Below, in pieces: positions 1 through 11,048 of a DNA stretch of 64,000 bases. Source of the DNA: Setoptus koraiensis (Eukaryota > Arthropoda); NCBI GenBank assembly GCA_048013815.1, contig CM106586.1, forward strand, positions 12,896,001-12,960,000, in the 5' to 3' direction. The notes beneath the pieces were generated by a model. It ran no database searches. It saw only the letters and a list, made by a program, of their open reading frames with translations, and had not been told where the DNA came from. Both the position numbers and the translations under genes were made by a program. Position 1 is the stretch's first letter, and every line of letters begins with the position of its first letter.

Positions 1-1080
1 GTCTATCAGACATGATCCAAACGATGGCGAAGATGTTGTCGAGTTGGGACGTGTTTGTAAGTCTGGCATGGTCAGTGCTGCTGTGTGGGCAACCCATGCT
101 GCTGTATCAATGGGATGGACGGCTTCTTCCCTACTGACCAGGTTACGCTCCTCTTCGTAACGTTTGGCAAAAACTAATTTCAGAGGTCCTCTAAATCCTA
201 CTGCCTCTCTAAGGACGGCTACTCCATCTTCGAAAGTCATGTCCTCTAAATTGATGTCATTCACTTGTAACAACATGTCACCAGGCTCAACGCGACCATC
301 TTGATCTACTACTGAATTTTTCATAACCTCAGCAACATAGATTCCGCCATCTACGTCATTGGAGCGACCAGATATTGACAAGCCGAGAAAATTCTTATCA
401 GTGAGCATAAGATTAACGGTGACAACTTGTAGTGCTGTTGCATCAGACAATGATGACGACGATGAAGATGATGATTGTGAAGTGGAAATCTCCTGGCGTC
501 TTTGTGGTTTATAGATGGCATTGTTGTTGCAATTACTTCTAGAGTTGTGATTGTGAGAATTCTTGATCTGTGAAACAGACGTGTCGTAGGTAGATTCTGA
601 GAAGTTGCTGCATGATAAATTATCTTGTTCAGTTTCCGATTCAAAATAACTAGAGGATTCAATGTCTGTTGTCATCATCGAAGAAGATTCATCGCAACTG
701 TCGTATGTTCTTGAATGAGTGAGATTACATTCTGATTCGCATGCTTGAGATGACACATTTCCTCTTAATACACCTGTTTTGGCAACCAAAGCCACAACGT
801 TGCCCTTAAATGTTGGCAATCTATGGCTATCAACTGAAATTTGCTCGTTGACAATGCCCAATTCGGGGTCGTTCTTTTTGAAAAAATATCTGTAACTTGG
901 AGAACTCAGAGAGGTTGCAGCTTTGAAATCAGCCAATGTTATACCATCCGAAGGTAACGGAATCTTCATCAATATCGGTGTGGTCTCGGAATCAATATAA
1001 ATGCAAAGCTTTGTTTCGTTGGCATTTTTGGCCTGATATGTATTGGCAAATCCTCCTGTTCTAATGCTGGCCTCTGCCAT
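1..1080 (-). CDS. dsh: Dishevelled, N-terminal part (DIX and PDZ domains), cut by window edge
   Basis: Dishevelled is the cytoplasmic hub of canonical and planar-polarity Wnt signalling; it polymerises through its DIX domain and binds Frizzled through PDZ and DEP. Reading from the ATG at 1080 to base 1 the frame is open for 360 codons without an intron. Seen: a DIX domain at about residues 15-90 (KLCIYIDSETTP, then YRYFFKKNDPELG), a Ser/Asn-rich linker, then a PDZ domain with NFLGLSISG, GGIYVAEVMK and GRVEPGDMLLQVNDIN, then PIDTAAWVAHTAAL, the conserved stretch after the PDZ. The DEP domain would lie beyond the left edge. The linker between DIX and PDZ is Ser-rich. DUS1L lies upstream on the same strand. 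Identity is firm; only the missing C-terminal half is unknown. Confidence 0.95.
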   Translation of the reverse strand, partial: MAEASIRTGGFANTYQAKNANETKLCIYIDSETTPILMKIPLPSDGITLADFKAATSLSSPSYRYFFKKNDPELGIVNEQISVDSHRLPTFKGNVVALVAKTGVLRGNVSSQACESECNLTHSRTYDSCDESSSMMTTDIESSSYFESETEQDNLSCSNFSESTYDTSVSQIKNSHNHNSRSNCNNNAIYKPQRRQEISTSQSSSSSSSSLSDATALQVVTVNLMLTDKNFLGLSISGRSNDVDGGIYVAEVMKNSVVDQDGRVEPGDMLLQVNDINLEDMTFEDGVAVLREAVGFRGPLKLVFAKRYEEERNLVSREEAVHPIDTAAWVAHTAALTMPDLQTRPNSTTSSPSFGSCLID

Positions 1081-1837
1081 CTTAGTAATAGTCTTACAAT
1101 TGATGGCGATAGTTATTATTCTTATGTATTAACAAATATATTATCAATTCTAGTTGTTGTTACTAGTGTTCATTTTATTAACAAATGGACATCTATAATA
1201 TTACGGGGTTCCCTTAGCAATATAATAAAACATGATAACGCTATTGGATGAGAAGTTAAAAATTTTGTTGATCGATATTAATTCATCTAATGACAGAAAT
1301 TAATATTTATGGCAATGCCTCCTTAAAAAAAGGTGGTCAACAAGCTATTTGAACCACAGTGAAATACAACAGCCTAAGGCTGATGAGAATTCTGATGTGT
1401 TGTGTGAGACAACAACAACAACACACAGGTCATTTAGTTATTACGTGAACAAGTAACGTTGCTCCATTGTGGCGCTTATACACTGCAGCGTCTACAACAT
1501 GAAACTGAGGTAGGGTATGACTCGGTATTTGAACCATGACCCGATGAATGTATGTTGAGAGAAAATAACAACAACAACATAATTTTATTTACCGTAACTA
1601 CCTCGCTGTAATTATTACACTAATTTGACAGCTACCATGCATCCGTAGCATGAGGAAACATTGGTTTTTGCAGGGATATCTCATCTCACAATAACACACA
1701 ATAAACAGTTCAGTTCGATAAGCCAAAGTATTTTTCTAGCTGAATATTTACATGTTGGGATTAACGTAGCCGTCTCAAGTTACGACTAGCGCACAAAATC
1801 TTTTTTTTTTCATCTTTTTAGTATCAATGAGACATTG
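1081..1837. other. Intergenic: upstream of dishevelled, downstream of DUS1L
   Basis: No coding sequence recognised. It is AT-rich with short (CAA)n runs near 1410-1425 and 1569-1580. It must hold the dishevelled promoter or 5' UTR and the DUS1L 3' end; a TTTATT at about 1583 is an AATAAA on the minus strand and could be the DUS1L polyadenylation signal. Confidence 0.5.
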
Positions 1838-3181
1838 TCAGATATCCGAATCCGAGGAACACGAATCGTCCAAGAGGGAATCAAACTTGTTGTACCTGTA
1901 ATTAGACTGAAACCGGAAAAAAATGGATTGTTGATAAGTTAGAGTTCGGTCTAGTTATTAAATTGCGTTGAGTTATCACGAGACCGAAATTGTATATCTA
2001 CCTGACACAGGTAATGTGGAACGGGCAATGTGGAAATGGGGACCGCTTGGTCTTCACCTGAAACTTCAAATTTTCTTCTGTAGTAATCTACAACATTCTC
2101 GAATGACTCCAGTGAGTTAGCTTGGCCCATCATCTCACGAAAGTCATGATTCTCATCCATTGCGACCGTTTTATGGAATAGTTTGAACAGGTGGGCTCTT
2201 ATGTAGGAGGGTGGGCAATCATGAGATCGGACTAAATTCAGATATTGGTCGGCTATAGACCATGCAGTCGGGTGAATGGACTGTAATAGAGCAGGATTAT
2301 AAAGATTCCCCTCCGCCATCATGACGGCGTCAGCTCCAGTTGTTTGCATACAGGATTCTGCGTGTGCTATCGTTTGTATATTTCCATTGGCTATAACTGG
2401 AATCGTAACACATTCCTTGACAGCTTTTATAAAACCCCAGTCGGCCAACCCAGTATTTTGTCCTCGCTGCTCACGAGTTCTACCATGGACACACAATATT
2501 TTGCATCCGGCGTGTTCAATCATTCGAGCATAATCTAATGTTTTTCCCAGATCATCGAATCTTCTAACTTTGCATGACACAGCCAAATCCAGATGATTAC
2601 CTAAGCGGGTGACCATTTCATCGATAAGCTCCCAATCGTCTTGAAGGAAAGCTCCATATCTGCCTCTTCTCGCTATATCCTGTGGACAACCTAAGTTGAT
2701 ATCTATACCATCGCAGTCATCCTTAATGTGCTGAGCAGCCTGACATAATGCATCGGGATCGTTTGCGCAAAATTGAACAATCAATGGTCGATCCTCTTGA
2801 CATGTACTGAAATGTTTACTTCTATATTTTTTCTCTCTAGCAAAATGAAGCGCGTGAAACATTGGAGTGTAACATAATTGATAACCACAGGACCGACTGA
2901 AGAGAAAATTAAAAGGAAAGGAATCAGGCATGTTATTATAGAGAATATCCTGGAGGGAAGAGTCCGAGTAAAAGAGGTCACAGATTTGCATACCTTAACA
3001 GTCTCCAAGGTAGTTCGCTCTGATCAACCTGTTGGTATTGGATGATGAAAACTGTAGAATTAATTAAGTTTAAAACTGCTGCACCGCGTTTGGTGTCTTA
3101 CAATATAAAAACACTTACCATCGGTGCTAGCACATACTTCGGTGAGCCTAATCTCTCTCTCCAGTTATTCCAGGCATCCAT
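1838..3181 (-). CDS. DUS1L: tRNA-dihydrouridine(16/17) synthase, DUS1-like, four exons
   Basis: FMN enzyme that reduces uridine to dihydrouridine at positions 16/17 of the tRNA D-loop. Exons on the minus strand: 3181-3119, 3028-2994, 2896-2002, 1906-1838; every junction is GT-AG and the joined frame gives 353 residues. The start ATG at 3181 gives MDAWNNWRERLG, then [19 protein letters not shown], the family N-terminus. Seen: INLGCPQ with the catalytic Cys at about residue 103, KVRRF, CVHGRTREQ and VIANGNI, which line the flavin site of the TIM barrel, then the helical domain. The last exon ends in an acidic Ser/Asp tail (DDSCSSDSDI). Human DUS1L is longer at the C-terminus. Reading through the first intron gives a misleading longer N-terminus. 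Confidence 0.93.
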
Positions 3182-3532
3182 TGCTGATGATCAAATAGCA
3201 TGTATAGGAGAGAAAATTCATCCAATCTGAACACACTTTCCTCAGGTCCCCTCACAGGATGATATCCACATGCTTCATTACTGTTCTTGAAGTCTTGGTA
3301 GTTCAATTAGCTGTTGAATTCCTATAAGAATTGTAACAAAGCAATAATGTCGGTCAATATTGCTACAATTTTGCCAACAATCCTCTCTGAAGATTATACG
3401 AGAAATAGATTGCGGCGAGATGGCATTTGCCATGTGATCGTGCATGAGGAGATGCATTCGCGATATGCACACATATGTCGCAGATAAAACAGCAGTTTAC
3501 AAAGCATCTTATTTTCTCTCGTTGCACGTAGC
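3182..3532. other. Intergenic: DUS1L upstream to tRNA-Arg
   Basis: No gene seen. Presumably carries the DUS1L promoter; no clear TATA box. A 64-codon frame on the minus strand (3278-3472) has no recognisable motif and I do not call it. Confidence 0.4.
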
Positions 3533-3605
3533 GGCCGCGTAGTTTAACGGATATAACGCCTGACTACGAATCAGGAGGTTCCAGGTTCGAATCCTGGCGT
3601 GGTCG
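3533..3605 (+). tRNA. tRNA-Arg (anticodon ACG)
   Basis: The 73-nt sequence folds as a standard cloverleaf. The acceptor stem GGCCGCG pairs with CGTGGTC (two G-U pairs). The anticodon arm CCTGA/TCAGG encloses CTACGAA, giving anticodon ACG at 3566-3568, decoding CGU (and CGC/CGA once A34 becomes inosine). The T arm has CCAGG TTCGAAT CCTGG and the discriminator base is G. Internal A and B boxes are present (TAGTTTAACGG and GGTTCGAATCC). No intron. A run of five T at about 3611-3615 is a fitting Pol III terminator. Confidence 0.96.
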
Positions 3606-3610
3606 AAATG

Positions 3611-3615
3611 TTTTT
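3611..3615 (+). terminator. Pol III T-run terminator of tRNA-Arg
   Basis: TTTTT six bases after the discriminator base, the usual position and form of a Pol III stop. Confidence 0.75.
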
Positions 3616-4008
3616 GCCGTAGTTTGGGCAAAGTTTAGCCTCGCTCATTAGCATACTTCTCTCCCTCACATATTTTGGTTGACAGAATGTAATGCCAAAG
3701 GGTTTCCGCAAATTAAGTGTATTTTGCATGCCAAGACAACCTAAGACAAAGCTACACAGTGTGGTTGTCGAGAGAAAAAAAGTAAACCCAATCCATCTTG
3801 GTAATGTTTCTATCTAACTAAAACGCGATACTTCGCGGTCATTAATAAATACACTTAACGAGACAACACTGTGTACTTAGTAGACATCTAACTATAACTA
3901 GTGATACTTTAGTTTACTTCTCTTCGTATCAAGCTAACAACACTACTAATTCTTCTAAATTTACATTAAATAATCTAGCATCACGCGCTTTAGTTTTAGT
4001 CGGTTTTA
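3616..4008. other. Intergenic: tRNA-Arg to troponin I 3' end
   Basis: AT-rich, no coding potential recognised; includes the 3' UTR of troponin I on the minus strand. Confidence 0.4.
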
Positions 4009-5042
4009 TCAATTGTCGCCTATAGGAGACTGGGCTGGAGACACTTCTTGTCCACTTTGTTGGCCTTCTTTTCCTTGGCCCTTCTTCCAAGACCATTCTG
4101 GTGTCTCATCTTTGTTATCCTTCGGTTCATCGACTTTGAATTGTTCTTTTTTGACTGCTTTCAAAGTGACTGTGAACCCGATTTCTTTGCGAGCATTCAG
4201 CAGCATCCTCTCAATTTTTGCCTCGTATTTGGGAACCTTTTTGAGCGGAGGCTTTATACTGATAGTAAGAGTATCAATGATAGCGTCAACGAGAGGTAAG
4301 TCCATTTACTTATTTTAGAGAAGAATATCAAATTGAAGAAAGTGGAGTCAGATAGTAAAGAGTGAAACTTACAATTTTCCGCGCATATCATTAACACGCA
4401 TGGATAATTCATGAATTTCAAATTCCGACCGGCTAACATAATATTCGAGGTCATATTTTTCATTCTCCAGTTTGACTATGCGGTCGTGATATTCCTTGCA
4501 CAATGCTTGCAGTGATGCTGACAACATAAAATCAAACGAGAGATTAACATCGATGTAGAAGGTTTTAGCGGAGTTATTGGGCAGGATAGCTCACCTTCAT
4601 TTAGTTCATCTAAATTTTTCTTTTGGCCGGTTCTTTCGCTGATGACCTTTCGACGTTCGGCTGCCTTGGCCTCCTGCTGACGTTTCAACTCCTCGGCTGC
4701 TTTTCTTCGCAAAAGCAACTTGATAATTAATGAGAACAAACGTCATTGACAGACTTTCATTGGAAAGTTCAATAAAATGCACAAGATATTTCCTTTTTCA
4801 CTTTACTTACCCGTAGTTTTTTCTTTCTCTCTGGTGTCATGAAACCTTTCTTCTTTTGTGTCTTGGCAGAGGCGGCCTCGAGCCTGGCCCGAACCTCGGC
4901 CTTTTTCTTCTCTCTTTCCTCTCTTTTCCTTCGCTCCACATCCTATATTGTGATATGCATTGATGAAATTGTCATACTTAAATTGTTGAAATATCTATTG
5001 AGGCGCTATAGTTATCGTTAGCCAAAAACTTACATCGCTCAT
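4009..5042 (-). CDS. wupA: Troponin I, five coding exons
   Basis: Inhibitory subunit of the troponin complex on striated-muscle thin filaments. Exons on the minus strand: 5042-5034 (only MSD), 4942-4811, 4718-4595, 4517-4373, 4258-4009. All introns are GT-AG and the joined frame is 219 residues. Seen in order: a charged Lys/Glu N-terminal helix (ERRKEEREKKKAEVRARLEA), the signature KKGFMTPERKKKLR, then LLLRRKAAEELKRQQE, LCKEYHDRIVKLENEKYDLEY, MRVNDMRGKF and IKPPLKKVPKYEAKI. The tail is Gln/Gly/Pro-rich. The 9-nt first coding exon matches the Mlc2 arrangement further along. Invertebrate troponin I genes often use alternative exons; I saw only one version of each exon. Identity is firm. Confidence 0.95.
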
Positions 5043-5832
5043 TATGATTATGGATTGATCTCTTTAATTGACGAAAATTGATTTAGCCTCAAAAATTAAC
5101 GGAAGAATGACTCAGTGATCTCATTTAATGAAGCGGTCGCAATTCACATTCGTATTGCTCATTATCAATGTTGAAACCATTGGAGGAAATAAAATATCAA
5201 GATTGTGAATCTACGAGAGTGTGAGTAATAATTAATTCTCTTGAATGTTGAAATCACAACAGACAAAAGCCCGTAGCAAACAATGCCTGACACTAATCAA
5301 GCAAGCTTATTCTTGCTTAGTCCTAGAAAAAGCCTTAAACCATTGTAAAATCCGCTTCAATGTATAGTCCCATCACAACAAAACTTCTTCCCGACGATTG
5401 AGAGAACCCAGGAGAATCTTTGCGACAGTCAAAAGTTGATGTCAATCGAATTTAATCCCTCTTATAGTCCTAATCCTAAAATGTACTGCAGACTCAACAA
5501 TGTGTAGAACTACTAGTAAGAATGCAATTTGTAACTCAATACTTTTGATTGCGACACGGTTTATTTTTGTAATTTGTTTTGTTTTCATGTTGATACACAT
5601 CGTCATTCATGATTAACTGTGGTATTTGAGTTGATTATTCATGATTGTTCCATTCAGCAGTTTTAGACTATTTGGAACGAGCGAGGAGGTGATTCCATCA
5701 AAGATATTTTGTTCATAGTAGTAGCCTGAATTAATCTCTTGATTCCAGTAATTATACCGAGCAGCATAATTGAGATAATCTTATCAATTTACGTCAGAGA
5801 GTGCCTGTGTTATGTGTGACACAATAAGTTGT
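5043..5832. other. Intergenic: upstream of troponin I, PAL 3' UTR
   Basis: No coding sequence found. It should carry the troponin I promoter and any non-coding first exon. I looked for a MEF2 site (YTAWWWWTAR) and saw no clean match. TTTATT at 5560-5565 reads AATAAA on the minus strand and is a plausible PAL poly(A) signal, about 270 nt after its stop. Confidence 0.45.
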
Positions 5833-7268
5833 TTACCATATGTTAAATTTGAATACTTTCTTGGAAGCGTCTTTATGAGTGTCGGCCACATAAATTGACT
5901 GCTTGTCCCTCGATAGAGAGACATCATGAGGAAATTTCATTTCACTCGATGACCATATCTGAATGATTTCTTGATTGCTCAAATTCAATGTGGCTGCTTC
6001 TGGTTTACCTGTTCGGCTGGATATACTTATGACTAACAATAAATCGCCAGCCTCGTTCGGGAGATGTTCGATAGCGAATACTCTTCCTAATGGATACGCT
6101 ATATTCAGTAATAATTTGCCCGCGCTTAGGTTATTCTTCAATCCAGCCGAATAGCAAAGAATTCTTTCGTTATCTCGATCCGCCACACAAATCATATCTG
6201 AATTTTCAATTAAAGCAAGCGAATGCGGCGTAAACATAGCTTCTTTGATTCCAAACTGATCAAGATATTCGCCTCGGGGCGAAAACACCATCACTCTCGA
6301 ATTACAATAACCATCACTTACAAACACCAATCCAGTTGTAGAAACTGCCACATCTGTTGGCTTACAAAAATGCTTCGAGTCTGATCCTGGTATGAATGGT
6401 TCACCCAACACAATATCTGGCTCATAATCGGTTTTACCTGAGGGTAGACTTGTGTTCAATTTTTCTGCCGGGTACCTGAAAACTTGATGTAGCGCAGCAT
6501 CAGTGACCCATATATTACCTTTAGTGTCGCTGGAAATACCGTGCGGCATGTAGAATCTGTCCGCCCCGAATGATCTCACAATTTGGCCGTCGAGACCATT
6601 GATGATAACAATGCTGTCGTCTCTTATTAAGCCAGTTCGACGAGCCTTCATCGGGTAAATCGGCCCATCAAATGTCCTTCAGATTGGGGGAAGATAAGAT
6701 AGTTTTTGTTTACAACTCTCTTCTCATTGGATGCTGTAATCACTTTGAATCAGTAGATAAATCAGAATGCATAAAAAACAAATAGTAACTCACCCAGCTT
6801 GCCATACGACATGAGCTCTATGAAACAAAGCTACCTGGTTATTTGGCAAAGTAGTCAAACCTGATACCGCTCCGATTCCTGAATACACTTTCTTACTGTT
6901 GTTAGATGGGAAATTCTTATCTTCCAATATGGAAATTTTTGGCGCCACAACTGGCTTCTCTACATATTGTGGAATCAGGCCCGCACTTCTCATTAGGGTC
7001 TACGATTTGAAACAAGAATACAGTACAAATGAATTGATCAATAAATTGTTCTTTCCTATTGTATTCCTAAAATACAATATGTACTAGTACTTGCAATACT
7101 GTTACTCACCCTGTACGGCCCCAGCGGTTGAGGTGCAAATACCGTGTCCGGTCGATAAACAATAAATGGGTAGCTACTTTCGTCTAGATATCGTGCGTAA
7201 ATTTGGGACACCGCAACGGCCATCGTGACCCATATCACTACAAGACTCGATGAATTGACAGTGGCCAT
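5833..7268 (-). CDS. Peptidyl-alpha-hydroxyglycine alpha-amidating lyase (PAL), three exons
   Basis: Second enzyme of neuropeptide C-terminal amidation: it cleaves peptidyl-alpha-hydroxyglycine to the amidated peptide plus glyoxylate in the secretory pathway. Exons on the minus strand: 7268-7110, 6999-6794, 6676-5833; the joined frame is 402 residues. I start at the ATG at 7268 because the upstream in-frame codon at 7301 is GTG. The N-terminus has a hydrophobic signal peptide (LVVIWVTMAVAVSQIYA). The NHL-type beta-propeller shows the three conserved His contexts MPHGI (about 167), FTPHSLAL (273) and FPHDVSL (372), whose spacing resembles the zinc ligands of rat PAL, and DGYCNSRV with the conserved Tyr. 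No C-terminal membrane segment, so probably soluble. Separate PAL genes are typical of arthropods; vertebrates use one bifunctional PAM. Confidence 0.92.
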
Positions 7269-8583
7269 TGATGGAATTATTTCTGAGAACGGCCTTTTCA
7301 CTTGATTTGGGTGCGTAGCCTTTTGTTAAGACCTTTATTGTTTAATTTCTTTGATTTTTTCATGAAGATTATATGCGTTCGCGTGAATTAATCGATCACA
7401 CACGATAGCTTTTACTGCTAGTGAAAGCGAGCTGTCATAAAAAGAAGAGCCTCATTCACAAAATACGACTGCGAAAGGCCGCGTTAGGAGATACGCCGTG
7501 TTTGTTGGTACATAGAGGCTCCATATACTGAAGTGGTCGATGCGTAAAGGTGGTTATCTTTACAAATTGGGACTTCGACCGCGACTTTCGAACATAGCAA
7601 ACCAGTTTGCGCCTATGCTCTTAGCTCCTCAATCGATTCCCGTTACAGAGTCTACATGGAGTATTGACAAATAAAGTATAGGATTAAGGTGGACTTTTAT
7701 TTCATTGTGGAATCAAATTCGCCCTGAATATCGATGATATTCAATGCGAATGAAATGGTAGTCGATCCAACGATTGATATCAAAGATAGTCGATAGCAGC
7801 AAGTGAGCTATATATAGTCTGAAGTTTATGGTGTCAGAATTGCATGTTATCCGTTGAGCCGTGCTGTTAGGCGATTGAAAGCATTGTTTATCGGCTCGCT
7901 AGATTCTCGTAAGAGTACTAATATTACATGTCACGCCTTCATTCATTTAGGCATCTGCTGTAGTTTTGATTACAAACAATCACACACCTAGACTAGTTGT
8001 GTCTTGGTCACTTCATTTGGAGTGGGTCTAGGAATTTTCGACGACCCAAGTCTGGTCATGTATACTTTTATTGCCTCATTAATGATAAAACAGTATCTTA
8101 AGTACAGCTGAATATTACAGTACCAGCACATTGCAATATAATATTGAAGTTACAAATAAGTGATCTATTTATAAAAGATAAACGTCATCCTAGATACAAA
8201 ATTGTATAATTAAAGGCCAAGCTTTCGACATCCAACTCAAATGTCAATTAGTCGTCCTCCACATAGTTTCACGAGATCCTGATCTCCTTTAGAGGGTGGG
8301 GTTATATTTGATGATTATGATTAAAATTCATTGGTATACGCTAACATATCACTGTATATAGTTTTAAGTGATATACTTTTGATACTGTACAAGAAGTTAG
8401 TATGGAATGTACCCGTGTGCGACATGTGATTCCTCTCATTAATGGTGTCGAAGCGATTTAGCTGTTATTATCTTGTGCCGTATTCACATCAAATTTCTTA
8501 TGTATTTGCCAAGAAATCATCTCCTCTTGGTCAAAGATTACATGAGTCCAAGAACAATAATGATTTTTCATGAAAAAGTTGTC
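7269..8583. other. Intergenic: PAL upstream to Ral 3' UTR
   Basis: No gene recognised in 1.3 kb. The left part should hold the PAL promoter, the right part the Ral 3' UTR. TTTATT at about 8067 (AATAAA on the minus strand) is one possible Ral poly(A) signal but is far from the stop. Confidence 0.4.
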
Positions 8584-9342
8584 CTACATGATTGAACATT
8601 TGCCCCGTTGTCCATTAGTAAATTTTCTATTAGCTCCATCAGGATTTTGTTCGGTGGTTCGACGTTTCTTTATCTCTTTCATGAGTTCCATAAAAATTTC
8701 CACAACGTTCTGTTTTGTCTTGGCCGATGTCTCGACATACGGTACCCTCCATTGGCTAGCTTGTTGGCTTGCTTGTTCTTGCGAAACCATGCGGCGTTCC
8801 TCAAGATCAGCCTTGTTTCCAACTAACAAAAATGGAATATTCTCATCGTTTTTAACTCTGAGTATCTGATCTCTGAACTCTTCCGTGGCAGCTAAACTAT
8901 CTTGTTCTGTTATAGAGAATACACACAAAAATCCTTCGCCCGATCTAAAATAATTATCTCTTATGGCAGCGTAATCTTCCTGGCCGGCCGTATCTAGAAT
9001 ATCTATTTGTACCTCTTCACCTTCAAGAATAACCTTTTTCCTATATGAATCGGCTTTTGTAGGCTCGTAGTCTTCAACAAATTCATCATACATATATTGT
9101 AGTGTTAAAGCTGATTTACCTACACCACCACTTCCCACCATGATAATTTTATACAATGGCACTGTCGGAGAATTTTGTTTGTTTGATTGAGATCGTCTAC
9201 CTCCGCTGGTGGCGGTGCCAGGATCGTCACTCTCGTCACCATACTTGAATCTGTGCCAATAATCTCTGGCTAGATCATAAACTCTCCGGCTAGTTTTGAC
9301 TAGTCGGCTCCTCATTCGATGATAGAGCGACCGTTCCTCCAT
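8584..9342 (-). CDS. Rala: Ral-type small GTPase, intronless, with N-terminal extension
   Basis: Ral switches control exocyst assembly and membrane traffic downstream of Ras. A single exon of 252 codons from the ATG at 9342. Seen: G1 GSGGVGKS (70-77), the Ral-specific effector loop [16 protein letters not shown] (85-100), [21 protein letters not shown] (from 117), NKAD (176-179), ETSAK (204-208), and a CaaX box CSIM at 249-252. Two oddities. About 63 residues precede the core, whereas Ral normally has about 10-15; the extension is basic ([20 protein letters not shown]). The CaaX ends in Met, which predicts farnesylation, whereas Ral usually ends in Leu for geranylgeranylation. No intron interrupts it, unlike most neighbours. 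Ras and Rap are excluded by the effector loop. Confidence 0.92.
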   Translation of the reverse strand: MEERSLYHRMRSRLVKTSRRVYDLARDYWHRFKYGDESDDPGTATSGGRRSQSNKQNSPTVPLYKIIMVGSGGVGKSALTLQYMYDEFVEDYEPTKADSYRKKVILEGEEVQIDILDTAGQEDYAAIRDNYFRSGEGFLCVFSITEQDSLAATEEFRDQILRVKNDENIPFLLVGNKADLEERRMVSQEQASQQASQWRVPYVETSAKTKQNVVEIFMELMKEIKKRRTTEQNPDGANRKFTNGQRGKCSIM

Positions 9343-11048
9343 GATGTTAACACTGTGACGGTGGCCTCTCTGGTAATACTTTCCTAATACCTTATTGTCC
9401 TATTCTAATAATAATACTATTTAAGTATTATGATGTTATTAAACACTTGGCCCAGGTGTTGAGTATAGGATTACCAAAGCAGCTGAATCTTGTAACAAAC
9501 GCCTCTATTGGTAATATTGGCTCTTCGTTGGACGTAATGTATTATGAATAATAATGACAATTCATATGACACTGGTTAAGACTTAAAATTGGCGATACGA
9601 TTTTTGTATCTTTTATCTTATTTAACAATATGCTGATATTGTCCTCTAATTTGTATTTGTGCGGGTATTCCTTACAAACGACGGTGAAGCCGTGTGTATT
9701 TGAAACGATGGAACGGAATCAATAATAAGGCTTGAGATGATAATTTTCTACTATTTTTCTAATTTCAGATGATGTGGCCTGCATCATTATTGGTTGTTGT
9801 TTTTTATTTTTAGATATTGTTATTTATTATTATGGCGATGTAAGTGAAAAAATATTGTTATGTCATCATTATCATCATCATGGTCTGTGAAGCAAGAAAT
9901 CTACCTATTCACTGTTCAATTGTCTATATCACTGGCATAATGTCTAATCATCTAATGGTCATGCCTGGCTACCTGGCTCAACAATAACTGCTGCTGGCAT
10001 CACAAATACCGTAGTGAGAGCTGTGACAACGTCAAGCAACGAACATTTGATGGCCATCCAACATGATCCCTCCCCCTTGCCTGTTTTTTTACGCTCTCAC
10101 ATTATTGTTACGTAATACACAATTGTTATTCACATTCACTAGCCACCGGTTGTAGTTGGCGCTGTCTGGCTGCTTGAATTAATTGGCTGCAGTTTGTAGT
10201 GCAGGGGCAACTACAACAACAACGATATAACTTCCCCTCTAATGGCATATCGTAACTGTGCTGCCATTTGCACCGTCTTCGAAATGGTGCCTCCCCCAAT
10301 TTTTTGAAACTTTTCGATATCTCATGTGTTTCTTGCGGTGTTTCTTGACACCGAAATAAACATGAGACGATGCTTACAGAACATGATGTCAGCCAATCAC
10401 TCATTGGTTGTCCACTTGACAGACAGGTGCAGACAGGTGAGTGGCGGACATAAAGGCAAGAAGAGATTTTCACGACAATGGAAGCAAAATAGAGACGCTG
10501 AAATACCCCAAACCCGAACAAATCGGGCACGAATAAACTAGTTCAGATCGATAGACCATACGGCATCTAGTTCCAAGAACGCCACTAATTATGGAAAGAA
10601 ATACTGGTAAATAAAACCCACTTCAAGTAATGAAATGCTATTTCCAGTTCTTCCACCGTGAAAAGGCGAAAAAGTTTTGTCATGTGAGTCGAAAGAAATC
10701 CAGTTTCTAGGGAGATGTGAAGGGAGAGTGGTCATAGGCGTGGCCGATAGTGCGGTGTGTAGAGTGTTTCGGGACACATGTACATGAGCACAGGGACAGT
10801 CACAAGGAAAAAGATGTGATATTCAAATCCATTCATGTCGAAATCGGCTCAATTTATCGCAACCATACATGCTTGTCAAGCTCGTAATTTAATTATACCG
10901 GTCGTCGATTTCATCGTCACATATTCATATCTTCTTTCCATCTGTGTAGGCTCACACAATTGTTATATTCATCTGGACAATTTTTATTCCTAAGGCACTC
11001 GTCACAACTACCAGTCTTGGTAGCAACATTTTAGGCCCAGTTCACCTG
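9343..11048. other. Intergenic: between divergent Ral and ASNSD1
   Basis: 1.7 kb with no recognised gene. Divergent flanking genes mean both promoters should lie here. TTACGTAA occurs near 10108. Frames at 10126-10530 (minus) and 10326-10541 (plus) overlap each other, carry no motif and look like chance. Confidence 0.4.

Noticed and set aside
2781-3008. Alternative minus-strand frame over the DUS1L 5' exons
   Set aside because: It is a shadow that runs through the intron; the spliced frame [29 protein letters not shown] matches the family exactly.
7056-7301. PAL start at 7301
   Set aside because: The codon there is GTG; the first ATG in frame is at 7268 and gives a proper signal peptide.
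10600-11048. Prefoldin-like upstream ORF of ASNSD1 as known in mammals
   Set aside because: No plus-strand frame upstream of the ASNSD1 ATG resembles a prefoldin-like coiled coil.
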